Below are positions 22,216 to 33,354 of a stretch of 38,828 nt of DNA, piece after piece; position 1 is the stretch's first letter; the number at the start of each line of letters is the position of its first letter. The notes under the pieces were generated by a model. That model saw nothing but the letters and a program-made list of their open reading frames with translations, did no database searches and was not told the DNA's origin. The translations under genes and the position numbers were made by a program. Origin of the DNA: Saccoglossus kowalevskii (lineage: Eukaryota; Hemichordata; Enteropneusta; Harrimaniidae); assembly GCF_000003605.2 (NCBI RefSeq), contig NW_003151901.1:1-38828 (forward strand). Reading direction: 5' to 3'.

Positions 22216-24647
22216 AACTTGATGTGTGTCTTAGCCACTAGATGTGTGTCTGAACCACTAGATGTGTGTCTGAGCCACAAAATGTGTGTCTGTGCCACTA
22301 GGTGTGTGTCTGAGCTACTAAATGTGTGTCTGAGCCATTAGATGTGTGTCTGAGCCACTAGATGCGTGTCTGAGCCACTAGATGTATGTCTGAGCCACTA
22401 GATTTATGTCTGAGCCACTAGATGTGTGTTTGAGCCACTAAATGTGTGTCTGAGCCACAAGATGTGTGTCTGAGCCACAAGATGTGTGTCTGAGCCACTA
22501 GATGTGTGTCTGCGCCAATAGAGTTGTGTCTGAGTCAATAGATGTGTGTCTGCGCCAATAGATGTGTGTCTGAGTCAATAGATGTGTGTCTGAGTCAATA
22601 GATGTGTGTCTAAGCTAGAAGATGTGTGTCTGAGCCACTAGATGTGTGTCTGTGCCACTGGATGTGTGTCTCAGCCAATAGATGTGTGTCTGAGCCAATA
22701 GATGTGTGTCTGAGCCAATAGATATGTGTCTCGGCTACTAGGTGTGTGTCTGAGCCACTAGATGTGTGTCTAAGCCACTAGATGTGTGTCTGAGTCAATA
22801 GATGCGTGTCTGAGCCACTAGATGTATGTCTGAGCCACTAGATGTATGTCTGAGCCACGAGATGTGTGTCTGAGCCACTAGATGTGTGTCTGAGCCACTA
22901 GATGTGTGTCTGAGCCACTAAATGTGTGTCTGAGCCACAAGATGTGTGTCTGACCCACAAGATGTGTGTCTGAGCCACAAGATGTGTCTCTGAGGCACAA
23001 GATGTGCGTCTGAGCCACTAGATGTGTGTCTGCGCCAATAGATGTGTGTTTGAGTCAATAGATGTGTGACTGAGTTAATAGATGTGTGTCTGCGCAACTA
23101 GATGTGTGTCTGAGCTACTAGATGTGTGTCTGAGCCAATAGATGTGTGTCTGAGCTACTAGATGTGTGTCTGAGCTACTAGATGTGTGTCGAAGCCACTA
23201 TATGTATGTCTAAGCTACTAGATGTGTGTCTAAGGCATTAGATGTGTGCCTAAGCCACTAAATTTGTGCCTGAGCCACTAGATGTGTGTCTAAGGCATTA
23301 GATGTGTGCCTAAGCGACTAAATTTGTGCCCGAGCCACTAGATGTGTGTCTAAGCCACTAGATGTGTGTCTGAGCCACTAGATGTGTGTCTGAGCCACTA
23401 GATGTGTATCTGAGCCACTAGATGTGTGTCTGAGCCAATAGATGTGTGTCTAAGCCTCTAGATGTGTGTCTGATCCACTAGATGTGTGTCTGAGTCAATA
23501 GATGTGTGTCTGAGCTACTAGATGTGTGTCTGAGCCACTAGATGTGTGTCTGAGCTACTAGATGTGTGTCTGAGCCACTAGATGTGTGTCTGAGCCACTA
23601 GATGGGTGTCTGAGCTACTAGATGTGTGTCTGAGCTAATAGATGTGTGTCTGAGCCACTAGATGTGTGTCTGAGTCATTAGATGTGTGTCTGAGCCACTA
23701 GATGTGTGTCTGTGCCACTGGATGTGTGTCTCAGCCAATAGATGTGTGTCTGTGCCAATAGATGTGTGTCTGAGTCAATAGATGTGTGTCTGAGTCAATA
23801 GATGTGTGTCTAAGCTAGTAGATGTGTGTCTGAGCCACTAGATGTGTGTCTGAGCCACTGGATGTGTGTCTCAGCCAATAGATGTGTGTCTGAGCCAATA
23901 GATGTGTGTCTAAACTAGTAGATGTGTGTCTGAGCCACTAGATGTGTGTCTGAGCCACTGGATGTGTGTCTCAGCCAATAGATGTGTGTCTGAGCCAATA
24001 GATGTGTGTCTGAGCCAATAGATATGTGTCTCGGCTACTAGGTGTGTGTCTGAGCCACTAGATGTGTGTCTAAGCCACTAGATGTGTGTCTGAATCAATA
24101 GATGCGTGTCTTAGCCACTAGATGTATGTCTGAGAAACTAGATGTATGTCTGAGCCACGAGATGTGTGTCTGAGCCACTAAATGTGTGTCTGAGCCACTA
24201 GATGTGTGTCTGAGCCACTAAATGTGTGTCTGAGCCACACGATGTGTGTCTGAGCCACAAGATGTGTGTCTAAGCTACAAGATGTGTGTCTGAGCCACTA
24301 GATGTGTGTCTGAGCCACTAGATGTGTGTCTGCGCCAATAGATGTGTGTCTGAGTCAATAGATGTGTGTCTGAGTTAATAGATGTGTGTCTGCGCAACTA
24401 GATGTGTGTCTGAGCCACTAGATGTGTGTCTGAGCCACTAGATGTGTATCTGAACCACTAGATGTGTGTCAGGGTCACTAGATGTGTGTCTGAGCCACTA
24501 GATGTGTGTCTGAGCCACTTGATGTGTGTCTTAGCCACTAGATGTGTGTCTGAGCCACTAGATGTGTGTCTGAGCCAATAAATGTGTGTCTAAGCCTCTA
24601 GATGTGTGTCTGAGCCAATAGATGTGTGTCTGAGCCACTAGATGTGT
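22216..24647 (+). repeat. Array block 15 (exactly 121 units + 12 bp)
   Basis: A copy of the ~2.7-kb terminal HOR: parallels 36848-38828 (offset 14,632 at its start) and 34380-36095. Cassettes ctcggctac at 22730 and 24030; two aaatttgtgc cassettes near 23.25 and 23.31 kb. The gccactgg / ctcagccaatag pair recurs three times between 23.7 and 24.0 kb, a local expansion. Confidence 0.9.
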
Positions 24648-24728
24648 AACACCAAAACCTTTGAGTAGCAGAAGGGCACCTGTCAAAGCCAATATCAAAG
24701 TGTATGAACCAATAGAGGGTATCGGGGT
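24648..24728 (+). repeat. Island 16 (81 bp, aacacc variant)
   Basis: aacaccaaaacc form; 1,553 bp before island 17, which has the same form and the same gccaatag leader unit. Confidence 0.95.
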
Positions 24729-26200
24729 CACTAGATGTGTGTCTGATCCACTAGATGTGTGTCTGAACCACTAGATGTGTGTCTCAGCCACAAAATGTGT
24801 GTCTGTGCCACTAGGTGTGTGTCTGAGCTACTAGATGTGTGTCTGAGCCATTAGATGTGTGTCTGAGCCACTAGATGCGTGTCTGAGCCACTAGATGTAT
24901 GTCTGAGCCACTAGATGTATGTCTGAGCCACTAGATGTGTGTTTGAGCCACTAAATGTGTGTCTGCGCCAATAGAGTTGTGTCTGAGTCAATAGATGTGT
25001 GTCTGCGCCAATAGATGTGTGTCTGAGTCAATAGATGTGTGTCTGAGTCAATAGATGTGTGTCTAAGCTAGTAGATGTGTGTCTGAGCCACTAGATGTGT
25101 GTCTGTGCCACTGGATGTGTGTCTCAGCCACTAGATGTGTGTCAGAGTCACTAGATGTGTGTCTGACCCACTAGATGTGTGTCTGAGCCACTAGATGTGT
25201 GTCTAAGCCACTAGATGTGTGTCTGAGTCAATAGATGCGTGTCTGAGCCACTAGATGTATGTCTGAGCCACTAGATGTATGTCTGAGCCACGAGATGTGT
25301 GTCTGAGCCACTAGATGTGTGTCTGAGCCACTAGATGTGTGTCTGAGCCACTAAATGTGTGTCTGAGCCACAAGATGTGTGTCTGACCCACAAGATGTGT
25401 GTCTGAGCCACAAGATGTGTCTCTGAGGCACAAGATGTGCGTCTGAGCCACTAGATGTGTGTCTGCGCCAATAGATGTGTGTTTGAGTCAATAGATGTGT
25501 GACTGAGTTAATAGATGTGTGTCTGCGCAACTAGATGTGTGTCTGAGCTACAAGATGTGTCTCTGAGGCACAAGATGTGCGTCTGAGCCACTAGATGTGT
25601 GTCTGCGCCAATAGATGTGTGTCTGAGTCAATAGATGTGTGTCTGAGTTAATAGATGTGTGTCTGAGCCACTAGATGTGTGTCTGAGCCACTAGATGTGT
25701 ATCTGAACCACTAGATGTGTGTCAGAGTCACTAGATGTGTGTCTGAGCCACTAGATGTGTGTCTGAGCCACTAGATGTGTGTCTTAGCCACTAGATGTGT
25801 GTCTGAGCCACTAGATGTGTGTCTGAGCCAATAAATGTGTGTCTAAGCCTCTAGATGTTTGTCTGATCCACTAGATGTGTGTCTGAGTCAATAGATGTGT
25901 GTCTGAGCCACTAGATGTCTGTCTGAGCCACTAGATGTGTGTCCGAGCCACTAGATGTGTGTCTGAGCCACTAGATGTGTGTCTGAGCCACTAGATGTGT
26001 GTCAGAGTCACTAGATGTGAGTCTGACCCACTAGATGTGTGTCTGAGCCAATACATGTGTGTCTGAGCCACTAGATGTGTATCTGAGCCACTAGATGTGT
26101 GTCTGAGCCACTAGATGTGTGTCTGAGCCAATAAATGTGTGTCTAAGCCTCTAGATGTGTGTCTGAGCCAATAGATGTGTGTCTGAGCCACTAGATGTGT
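24729..26200 (+). repeat. Array block 16 (exactly 73 units + 12 bp), chimeric
   Basis: Left part follows 15128-15949 at offset 9,601. At about 25547 the sequence switches to follow 17541-18214 (gctacaag, ctctgaggcacaag, gatgtgcg) through to the island, with one gcgcaactag unit missing. The gagttaatag cassette therefore occurs twice, near 25.51 and 25.63 kb. Confidence 0.9.
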
Positions 26201-26281
26201 AACACCAAAACCTTTGAGTAGCAGAAGGGCACCTGTCAAAGCCAATATCAAAGTGTATGAACCAATAGAGGGTATCGGGGT
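26201..26281 (+). repeat. Island 17 (81 bp, aacacc variant)
   Basis: Counterpart of island 5 at offset 20,653; flanks on both sides match. Confidence 0.95.
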
Positions 26282-29200
26282 CACTAGATGTGTGTCTGAT
26301 CCACTAGATGTGTGTCTGAACCACTAGATGTGTGTCTCAGCCACAAAATGTGTGTCTGTGCCACTAGGTGTGTGTCTGAGCTACTAGATGTGTGTCTGAG
26401 CCATTAGATGTGTGTCTGAGCCACTAGATGCGTGTCTGAGCCACTAGATGTATGTCTGAGCCACTAGATGTATGTCTGAGCCACTAGATGTGTGTTTGAG
26501 CCACTAAATGTGTGTCTGAGCCACAAGATGTGTGTCTGAGCCACAAGATGTGTGTCTGAGCCACTAGATGTGTGTCTGCGCCAATAGAGTTGTGTCTGAG
26601 TCAATAGATGTGTGTCTGCGCCAATAGATGTGTGTCTGAGTCAATAGATGTGTGTCTGAGTCAATAGATGTGTGTCTAAGCTAGTAGATGTGTGTCTGAG
26701 CCACTAGATGTGTGTCTGTGCCACTGGATGTGTGTCTCAGCCACTAGATGTGTGTCAGAGTCACTAGATGTGTGTCTGACCCACTAGATGTGTGTCTGAG
26801 CCACTAGATGTGTGTCTAAGCCACTAGATGTGTGTCTGAGTCAATAGATGCGTGTCTGAGCCACTAGATGTATGTCTGAGCCACTAGATGTATGTCTGAG
26901 CCACGAGATGTGTGTCTGAGCCACTAGATGTATGTCTGAGCCACTAGATGTGTGTCTGAGCCACTAAATGTGTGTCTGAGCCACAAGATGTGTGTCTGAG
27001 CCACAAGATGTGTGTCTGAGCCACAAGATGTGTCTCTGAGGCACAAGATGTGCGTCTGAGCCACTAGATGTGTATCTGCGCCATTAGATGTGTGTTTGAG
27101 TCAATAGATGTGTGACTGAGTTAATAGATGTGTGTCTGCGCAACTAGATGTGTGTCTGAGCTACTAGATATGTGTCTGAGCCACTATATGTGTGTCTGAG
27201 CCAATAGATGTGTGTCTGAGCTACTAGATGTGTGTCTGAGCTACTAGATGTGTGTCTGAGCTACTAGATGTGTGTCTGAGCAACTAGATGTGTGTCTGAG
27301 CTACTAGATGTGTGTCAAAGCCACTAGATGTATGTCTAAGCTACTAGGTGTGTGTCTAAGGCATTAGATGTGTGCCTAAGCCACGAAATTTGTGTCTGAG
27401 CCACTAGATGTGTGTCTAAGGCATTAGATGTGTGCCTAAGCCACTAAATTTGTGCCTGAGCCACTAGATGTGTGTCTAAGCCACTAGATGTGTGTCTGAG
27501 CCACTAGATGTGTGTCTGAGCCACTAGATGTGTATCTGAGCCACAAGATGTGTGTCTGTGCCACTAGGTGTGTGTCTGAGCTACTAGATGTGTGTCTGAG
27601 CCATTAGATGTATGTCTGAGCCACTAGATGCGTGTCTGAGCCACTAGATGTATGTCTGAGCCACTAGATGTATGTCTGAGCCACTAGATGTGTGTTTGAG
27701 CCACTAAATGTGTGTCTGAGCCACAAGATGTGTGTCTGAGACACAAGATGTGTGTCTGAGCCACAAGATGTGTGTCTGAGCCACTAGATGTGTGTCTGCG
27801 CCAATAGAGTTGTGTCTGAGTCAATAGATGTGTGTCTGAGTCAATAGATGTGTGTCTAAGCTACTAGATGTGTGTCTGAGCCACTAGATGTATGTCTGAG
27901 CCACTAGATGTGTGTCTGAGCCACTAGATGTGTGTCTGCACCAATAGATGTGTGTCTGAGTCAATATATGTGTGTCTGAGACAATAGATGTGTGTCTAAG
28001 CTAGTAGATGTGTGTCTGAGCCACTAGATGTGTGTCTGCGCCAATAGATGTGTGTCTGCGCCAAAAGATGTGTGTCTGAGCCACTAGATGTGTGTCTGAG
28101 CCACTAAATATGTGTCTGAGCCACAAGATGTGTGTCTGAGCCAAAAGATGTGTGTCTGAGCCAAAAGATGTGTCTCTGAGCCACTAGATGTGTGTCTGCG
28201 CCAATAGATGTGTGTCTGAGTCAATAGATGTGTGTCTGAGTCAATAGATGTGTGTCTAAGCTAGTAGATGTGTGTCTGAGCCACTAGATGTGTGTCTGAG
28301 CCACTGGATGTGTGTCTCAGCCAATAGATGTGTGTCTTAGCCAATAGGTGTGTGTCTGAGCCAATAGATATGTGTCTCGGCTACTAGGTGTGTGTCTGAG
28401 CCACTAGATGTGTGTCTAAACCACTAGATGTGTGTCTAAGCCACTAGATGTGTGTCTGAATCAATAGATGCGTGTCTGAGCCACTAGATGTATGTCTGAG
28501 CCACTAGATGTATGTCTGAGCCACGACATGTGTGTCTGAGCCACTAGATGTGTGTCTGAGCCACTAGATGTGTGTCTGAGCCACTAAATGTGTGTCTGAG
28601 CCACAAGATGTGTGTCTGAGCCACAAGATGTGTGTCTGAGCCACAATATGTGTCTCTGAGGCACAAGATGTGTGTCTGAGCCACTAGATGTGTGTCTGCG
28701 CCAATAGATGTGTGTCTGAGTCAATAGATGTGTGTCTGAGTTAATAGATGTGTGTCTGCGCAACTAGATGTGTGTCTGAGCTACTAGATGTGTGTCTGAG
28801 CCACTAGATGTGTGTCTGAGCCAATAGATGTGTGTCTGAGCTACTAGATGTGTGTCTGAGCCACTAGATGTGTGTCTGAGCAACTAGATGTGTGTCTGAG
28901 CTACTAGATGTGTGTCGAAGCCACTAGATGTATGTCTAAGCTACTAGATGTGTGTCTAAGGCACTAGATGTGTGCCTAAGCCACTAAATTTGTGCCTGAG
29001 ACACTAGATGTGTGTCTAAGCCACTAGATGTGTGTCTGAGCCACTAGATGTGTGTCTGAGCCACTAGATGTCTGTCTGAGCCACTAGATGTGTGTCCGAG
29101 CCACTAGATGTGTGTCTGAGCCACTAGATGTGTGTCTGAGCCACTAGATGTGTGTCAGAGTCACTAGATGTGTGTCTGAGCCACTAGATGTGTGTCTGAG

Positions 29201-29353
29201 CCACCAGATGTGTTTCTGAGCCACTAGATGTGTATCTGAGCCACTAGATGTGTGTCTGAGCCACTAGATGTGTGTCTGAGCCAATAAATGTGTGTCTAAG
29301 CCTCTAGATGTGTGTCTGAGCCACTAGATGTGTGTCTGAGCCACTAGATGTGT
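26282..29353 (+). repeat. Array block 17 (exactly 153 units + 12 bp)
   Basis: First part parallels 5629-6.6 kb; 26900-27828 parallels 10582-11510; from 27687 it parallels 13380-15046. A trailer start with no island is at 27558. Holds gtcaaag at 27314, two aaatttgtg cassettes near 27.39 and 27.45 kb, ctcggctac at 28376 and gtcgaagcc at 28914. No net indel in 3 kb. Confidence 0.9.
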
Positions 29354-29434
29354 AACATCAAAACCATTGAGTAGGAGAAGGGCACCTGTCAAAGCCAATA
29401 TCAAAGTGTATGAACCAATAGAGGGTATTGGGGT
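29354..29434 (+). repeat. Island 18 (81 bp)
   Basis: Private accattgag, plus gtaggagaag and gtattgggg shared with island 19. Followed by aactag. Confidence 0.95.
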
Positions 29435-31048
29435 AACTAGATGTGTGTCTGATCCACTAGATGTGTGTCTGCACCACTAGATGTGTGTCTGAGCCACAAA
29501 ATGTGTGTCTGTTCCACTAGGTGTGTGTCTGAGCTACTAGATGTGTGTCTGAGCCATTAGATGTGTGTCTGAGCCACTAGATGCGTGTCTGAGCCACTAG
29601 ATGTATGTCTGAGCCACTAGATGTATGTCTGAGCCACTAGATGTGTGTTTGAGCCACTAAATGTGTGTCTGATCCACAAGATGTGTGTCTGAGCCACAAG
29701 ATGTGTGTCTGAGCCACAAGATGTGTGTCTGAGCCACTAGATGTGTGTCTGCGCCAATAGAGTTGTGTCTGAGTCAATAGATGTCTGTCTGAGTCAATAG
29801 ATGAGTGTCTAAGCTACTAGATGTGTGTCTGAGCCACTAGATGTGTGTCTGAGCCACTAGATGTGTGTCTGCGCCAATAGATGCGTGTCTGAGTCAATAG
29901 ATGTGTGTCTGAGTCAATAGATGTGTGTCTGAGTCAATAGATGTGTGTCTAAGCTAGTAGATGTGTGTCTGAGCCACTAGATGTGTGTCTGAGCCACTGG
30001 ATGTGTGTCTCAGCCAATAGATGTGTGTCTGAGCCAATAGATGTGTGTCTGAGCCAATAGATATGTGTCTCGGCTACTAGGTGTGTGTCTGAGCCACTAG
30101 ATGTGTGTCTAAGCCACTAGATGTGTGTCTGAGTCAATAGATGCGTGTCTGAGCCACTAGATGTATGTCTGAGCCACTAGATGTATGTCTGAGCCACGAG
30201 ATGTGTGTCTGAGCCACTAGATGTATGTCTGAGCCACTAGATGTGTGTCTGAGCCACTAAATGTGTGTCTGAGCCACAAGATGTGTGTCTGAGCCACAAG
30301 ATGTGTGTCTGAGCCACAAGATGTGTCTCTGAGGCACAAGATGTGTCTCTGAGGCACAAGATGTGTGTCTGAGCCACTAGATGTGTGTCTGCGCCAATAG
30401 ATGTGTGTCTGAGTCAATAGATGTGTGTCTGAGTTAATAGATGTGTGTCTGCGCAACTAGATGTGTGTCTGAGCTACTAGTTGTGTGTCTGAGCCACTAG
30501 ATGTGTGTCTGAGCCAATAGATGTGTGTCTGAGCTACTAGATGTGTGTCTGAGCCACTAGATGTGTGTCTGAGCAACTAGATGTGTGTCTGAGCTACTAG
30601 ATGTGTGTCGAAGCCACTAGATGTGTATGTCTAAGCTACTAGATGTGTGTCTAAGGCACTAGATGTGTGCCTAAGCCACTAAATTTGTGCCTGAGCCACT
30701 AGATGTGTGTCTAAGCCACTAGATGTGTGTCTGAGCCACTAGATGTGTGTCTGAGCCACTAGATGTCTGTCTGAGCCACTAGATGTGTGTCCGAGCCACT
30801 AGATGTGTGTCTGAGCCACTAGATGTGTGTCTGAGCCACTAGATGTGTGTCAGAGTCACTAGATGTGTGTCTGAGCCACTAGATGTGTGTCTGAGCCACC
30901 AGATGTGTGTCTGAGCCACTAGATGTGTATCTGAGCCACTAGATGTGTGTCTGAGCCACTAGATGTGTGTCTGAGCCAATAAATGTGTGTCTAAGCCTCT
31001 AGATGTGTGTCTGAGCCACTAGATGTGTGTCTGAGCCACTAGATGTGT
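29435..31048 (+). repeat. Array block 18 (80 units, two extra bases)
   Basis: About 30120-31048 repeats 28450-29353 at offsets 1,673 to 1,695. Differences: a doubled ctctgaggcacaag unit near 30325-30360 and two extra bases near 30628 (gatgtgtatgtc). ctcggctac at 30069. Confidence 0.9.
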
Positions 31049-31129
31049 AACATCAAAACCTTTGAGTAGGAGAAGGGCACCTGTCAAAGCCAATATCAAA
31101 GTGTATGAACCAATATAGGGTATTGGGGT
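31049..31129 (+). repeat. Island 19 (81 bp)
   Basis: Shares gtaggagaag and tattgggg with island 18; private atatagggt. Followed by aactag. Confidence 0.95.
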
Positions 31130-32541
31130 AACTAGATGTGTGTCTGATCCACTAGATGTGTGTCTGTGCCACTGGATGTGTGTCTGAGCCACAAAATGTG
31201 TGTCTGTGCCAATAGATGTGTGTCTGAGCCAATAGATATGTGTCTGAGCCATTAGATGTGTGTCTGAGCCACTAGATGTGTGTCTAAGCCACTAGATGTG
31301 TGTCTGAGTCAATAGATGCGTGTCTGAGCCACTAGATGTATGTCTGAGCCACTAGATGTATGTCTGAGCCACGAGATGTGTGTCTGAGCCACTAGATGTG
31401 TGTCTGAGCCACTAGATGTGTGTCTGAGCCACTAAATGTGTGTCTGAGCCACAAGATGTGTGTCTGACCCACAAGATGTGTGTCTGAGCCACAAGATGTG
31501 TCTCTGAGGCACAAGATGTGCGTCTGAGCCACTAGATGTGTGTCTGCGCCAATAGATGTGTGTTTGAGTCAATAGATGTGTGACTGAGTTAATAGATGTG
31601 TGTCTGCGCAACTAGATGTGTGTCTGAGCTACTAGATGTGTGTCTGAGCCAATAGATGTGTGTCTGAGCTACTAGATGTGTGTCTGAGCTACTAGATGTG
31701 TGTCTGAGCTACTAGATGTGTGTCTGAGCAACTAGATGTGTGTCTGAGCTACTTGATGTGTGTCGAAGCCACTAGATGTATGTCTAAGCTACTATATGTG
31801 TGTCTAAGGCATTAGATGTGTGCCTAAGCCACTAAATTTCTGCCTGAGCCACTAGATGTGTGTCTAAGGCATTAGATGTGTGCCTAAGCCACTAAATTTG
31901 TGCCTGAGCCACTAGATGTGTGTCTAAGCCACTAGATGTGTGTCTGAGCCACTAGATGTGTGTCTGAGCCACTAGATGTGTATCTGAGCCACTAGATGTG
32001 TGTCTGAGCCAATAGATGTGTGTCTAAGCCTCTAGATGTGTGTCTGATCCACTAGATGTGTGTCTGAGTCAATAGATGTGTGTCTGAGCTACTAGATGTG
32101 TGTCTGAGCCACTAGATGTGTGTCTGAGCTACTAGATGTGTGTCTGAGCCACTAGATGTGTGTCTGAGCCACTAGATGTGTGTCTGAGCTACTAGATGTT
32201 TGTCTGAGCTACTAGATGTGTGTCTGAGCCACTAGATGTGTGTCTGAGTCATTAGATGTGTGTCTGAGCCACTAGATGTGTGTCCGAGACACTATATGTG
32301 TGTCTGAGCCACTAGATGTGTGTCTGAGCCACTAGATGTGTGTCAGAGTCACTAGATGTGTGTCTGAGCCACTAGATGTGTGTCTGAGCCACTAGATGTA
32401 TGTCTGAGCCACTAGATGTGTATCTGAGCCACTAGATGTGTGTCTGAGCCACTAGATGTGTGTCTGAGCCAATAAATGTGTGTCTAAGCCTCTAGATGTG
32501 TGACTGAGCCACTAGATGTGTGTCTGAGCCACTAGATGTGT
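31130..32541 (+). repeat. Array block 19 (exactly 70 units + 12 bp)
   Basis: Rearranged trailer: gtgccactgg replaces gcacc and gtgccaatag replaces gtgccactagg; a gatatgtg unit then joins gccattag. Two aaatttgtg/aaatttctg cassettes near 31.84 and 31.90 kb. Ends in a typical leader. Confidence 0.9.
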
Positions 32542-32622
32542 AACATCAAAACCTTTGAGTAGCAGAAGGGCACCTGTCAAAGCCAATATCAAAGTGTATG
32601 AACCAATACAGGGTATCTGGGC
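32542..32622 (+). repeat. Island 20 (81 bp, subfamily B)
   Basis: acagggtatctggg end with final c in place of t (gggccactag), making the junction identical to an array unit at that base. Confidence 0.95.
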
Positions 32623-33273
32623 CACTAGATGTGTGTCTGAACCACTAGATGTGTGTCTGAGCCACAAAATGTGTGTCTGTGCCACTAGGTGTGTGTCTGA
32701 GCTACTAGATGTGTGTTTGAGCCATTAGATGTGTGTCTGAGCCACTAGATGCGTGTCTGAGCCACTAGATGTATGTCTGAGCCACTAGATGTATGTCTGA
32801 GCCACTAGATGTGTGTTTGAGCCACTAAATGTGTGTCTGAGCCACAAGATGTGTGTCTGAGCCACAAGATGTGTGTCTGAGCCACAAGATGTGTGTCTGA
32901 GCCACTAGATGTGTGTCTGCGCCAATAGAGTTGTGTCTGAGTCAATAGATGTGTGTCTGAGTCAATAGATGTGTGTCTAAGCTACTAGATGTGTGTCTGA
33001 GCCATAGATGTGTGTCTGCGCCAATAGATGTGTGTCTGAGTCAATAGATGTGTGTCTGAGCCACTAGATGTGTGTCAGAGTCACTAGATGTGTGTCAGCG
33101 TCACTAGATGTGTGTCTGAGCCACTAGATGTGTGTCTGAGCCACTAGATGTGTATCTGAGCCACTAGATGTGTGTCTGAGCCACTAGATGTGTGTCTGAG
33201 CCAATAAATGTGTGTCTAAGCCTCTAGATGTGTGTCTGAGCCACTAGATGTGTGTCTGAGCCACTAGATGTGT
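32623..33273 (+). repeat. Array block 20 (32 units, one base missing)
   Basis: Shortest block. Carries the gccatagatg deletion at 33001, shared with block 13, but has four units fewer than that block. Confidence 0.9.
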
Positions 33274-33354
33274 AACATCAAAACCTTTGAGTAGCAGAAG
33301 GGCACCTGTCAAAGCCAATATCAAAGTGTATGAACCAATAGAGGGTATTGGGGT
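33274..33354 (+). repeat. Island 21 (81 bp)
   Basis: gagggtattggggt end followed by cactag; combines the tattgggg of islands 18-19 with the cactag junction of subfamily A. Confidence 0.95.

Larger units (their letters stand above)
28450..31190 (+). repeat. Duplication 28450-29500 / 30120-31190
   Basis: Offsets 1,673, 1,693 then 1,695 follow one added unit and two added bases in the downstream copy. Both carry gtcgaagcc, gccaccag and islands with gtaggagaag and tattgggg. Confidence 0.85.

Noticed and set aside
30217-30456. Minus-strand open frame of 79 codons
   Set aside because: Same cause, in a run of gccacaag and gaggcacaag units lacking CTAG.
31019-31252. Minus-strand open frame of 77 codons crossing island 19, with a hydrophobic middle like a membrane segment
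   Set aside because: The hydrophobic part is the island read in its open frame. Other islands in the same frame lead to stops in neighbouring units, and the 80-bp islands shift frame, so it is not conserved as coding.
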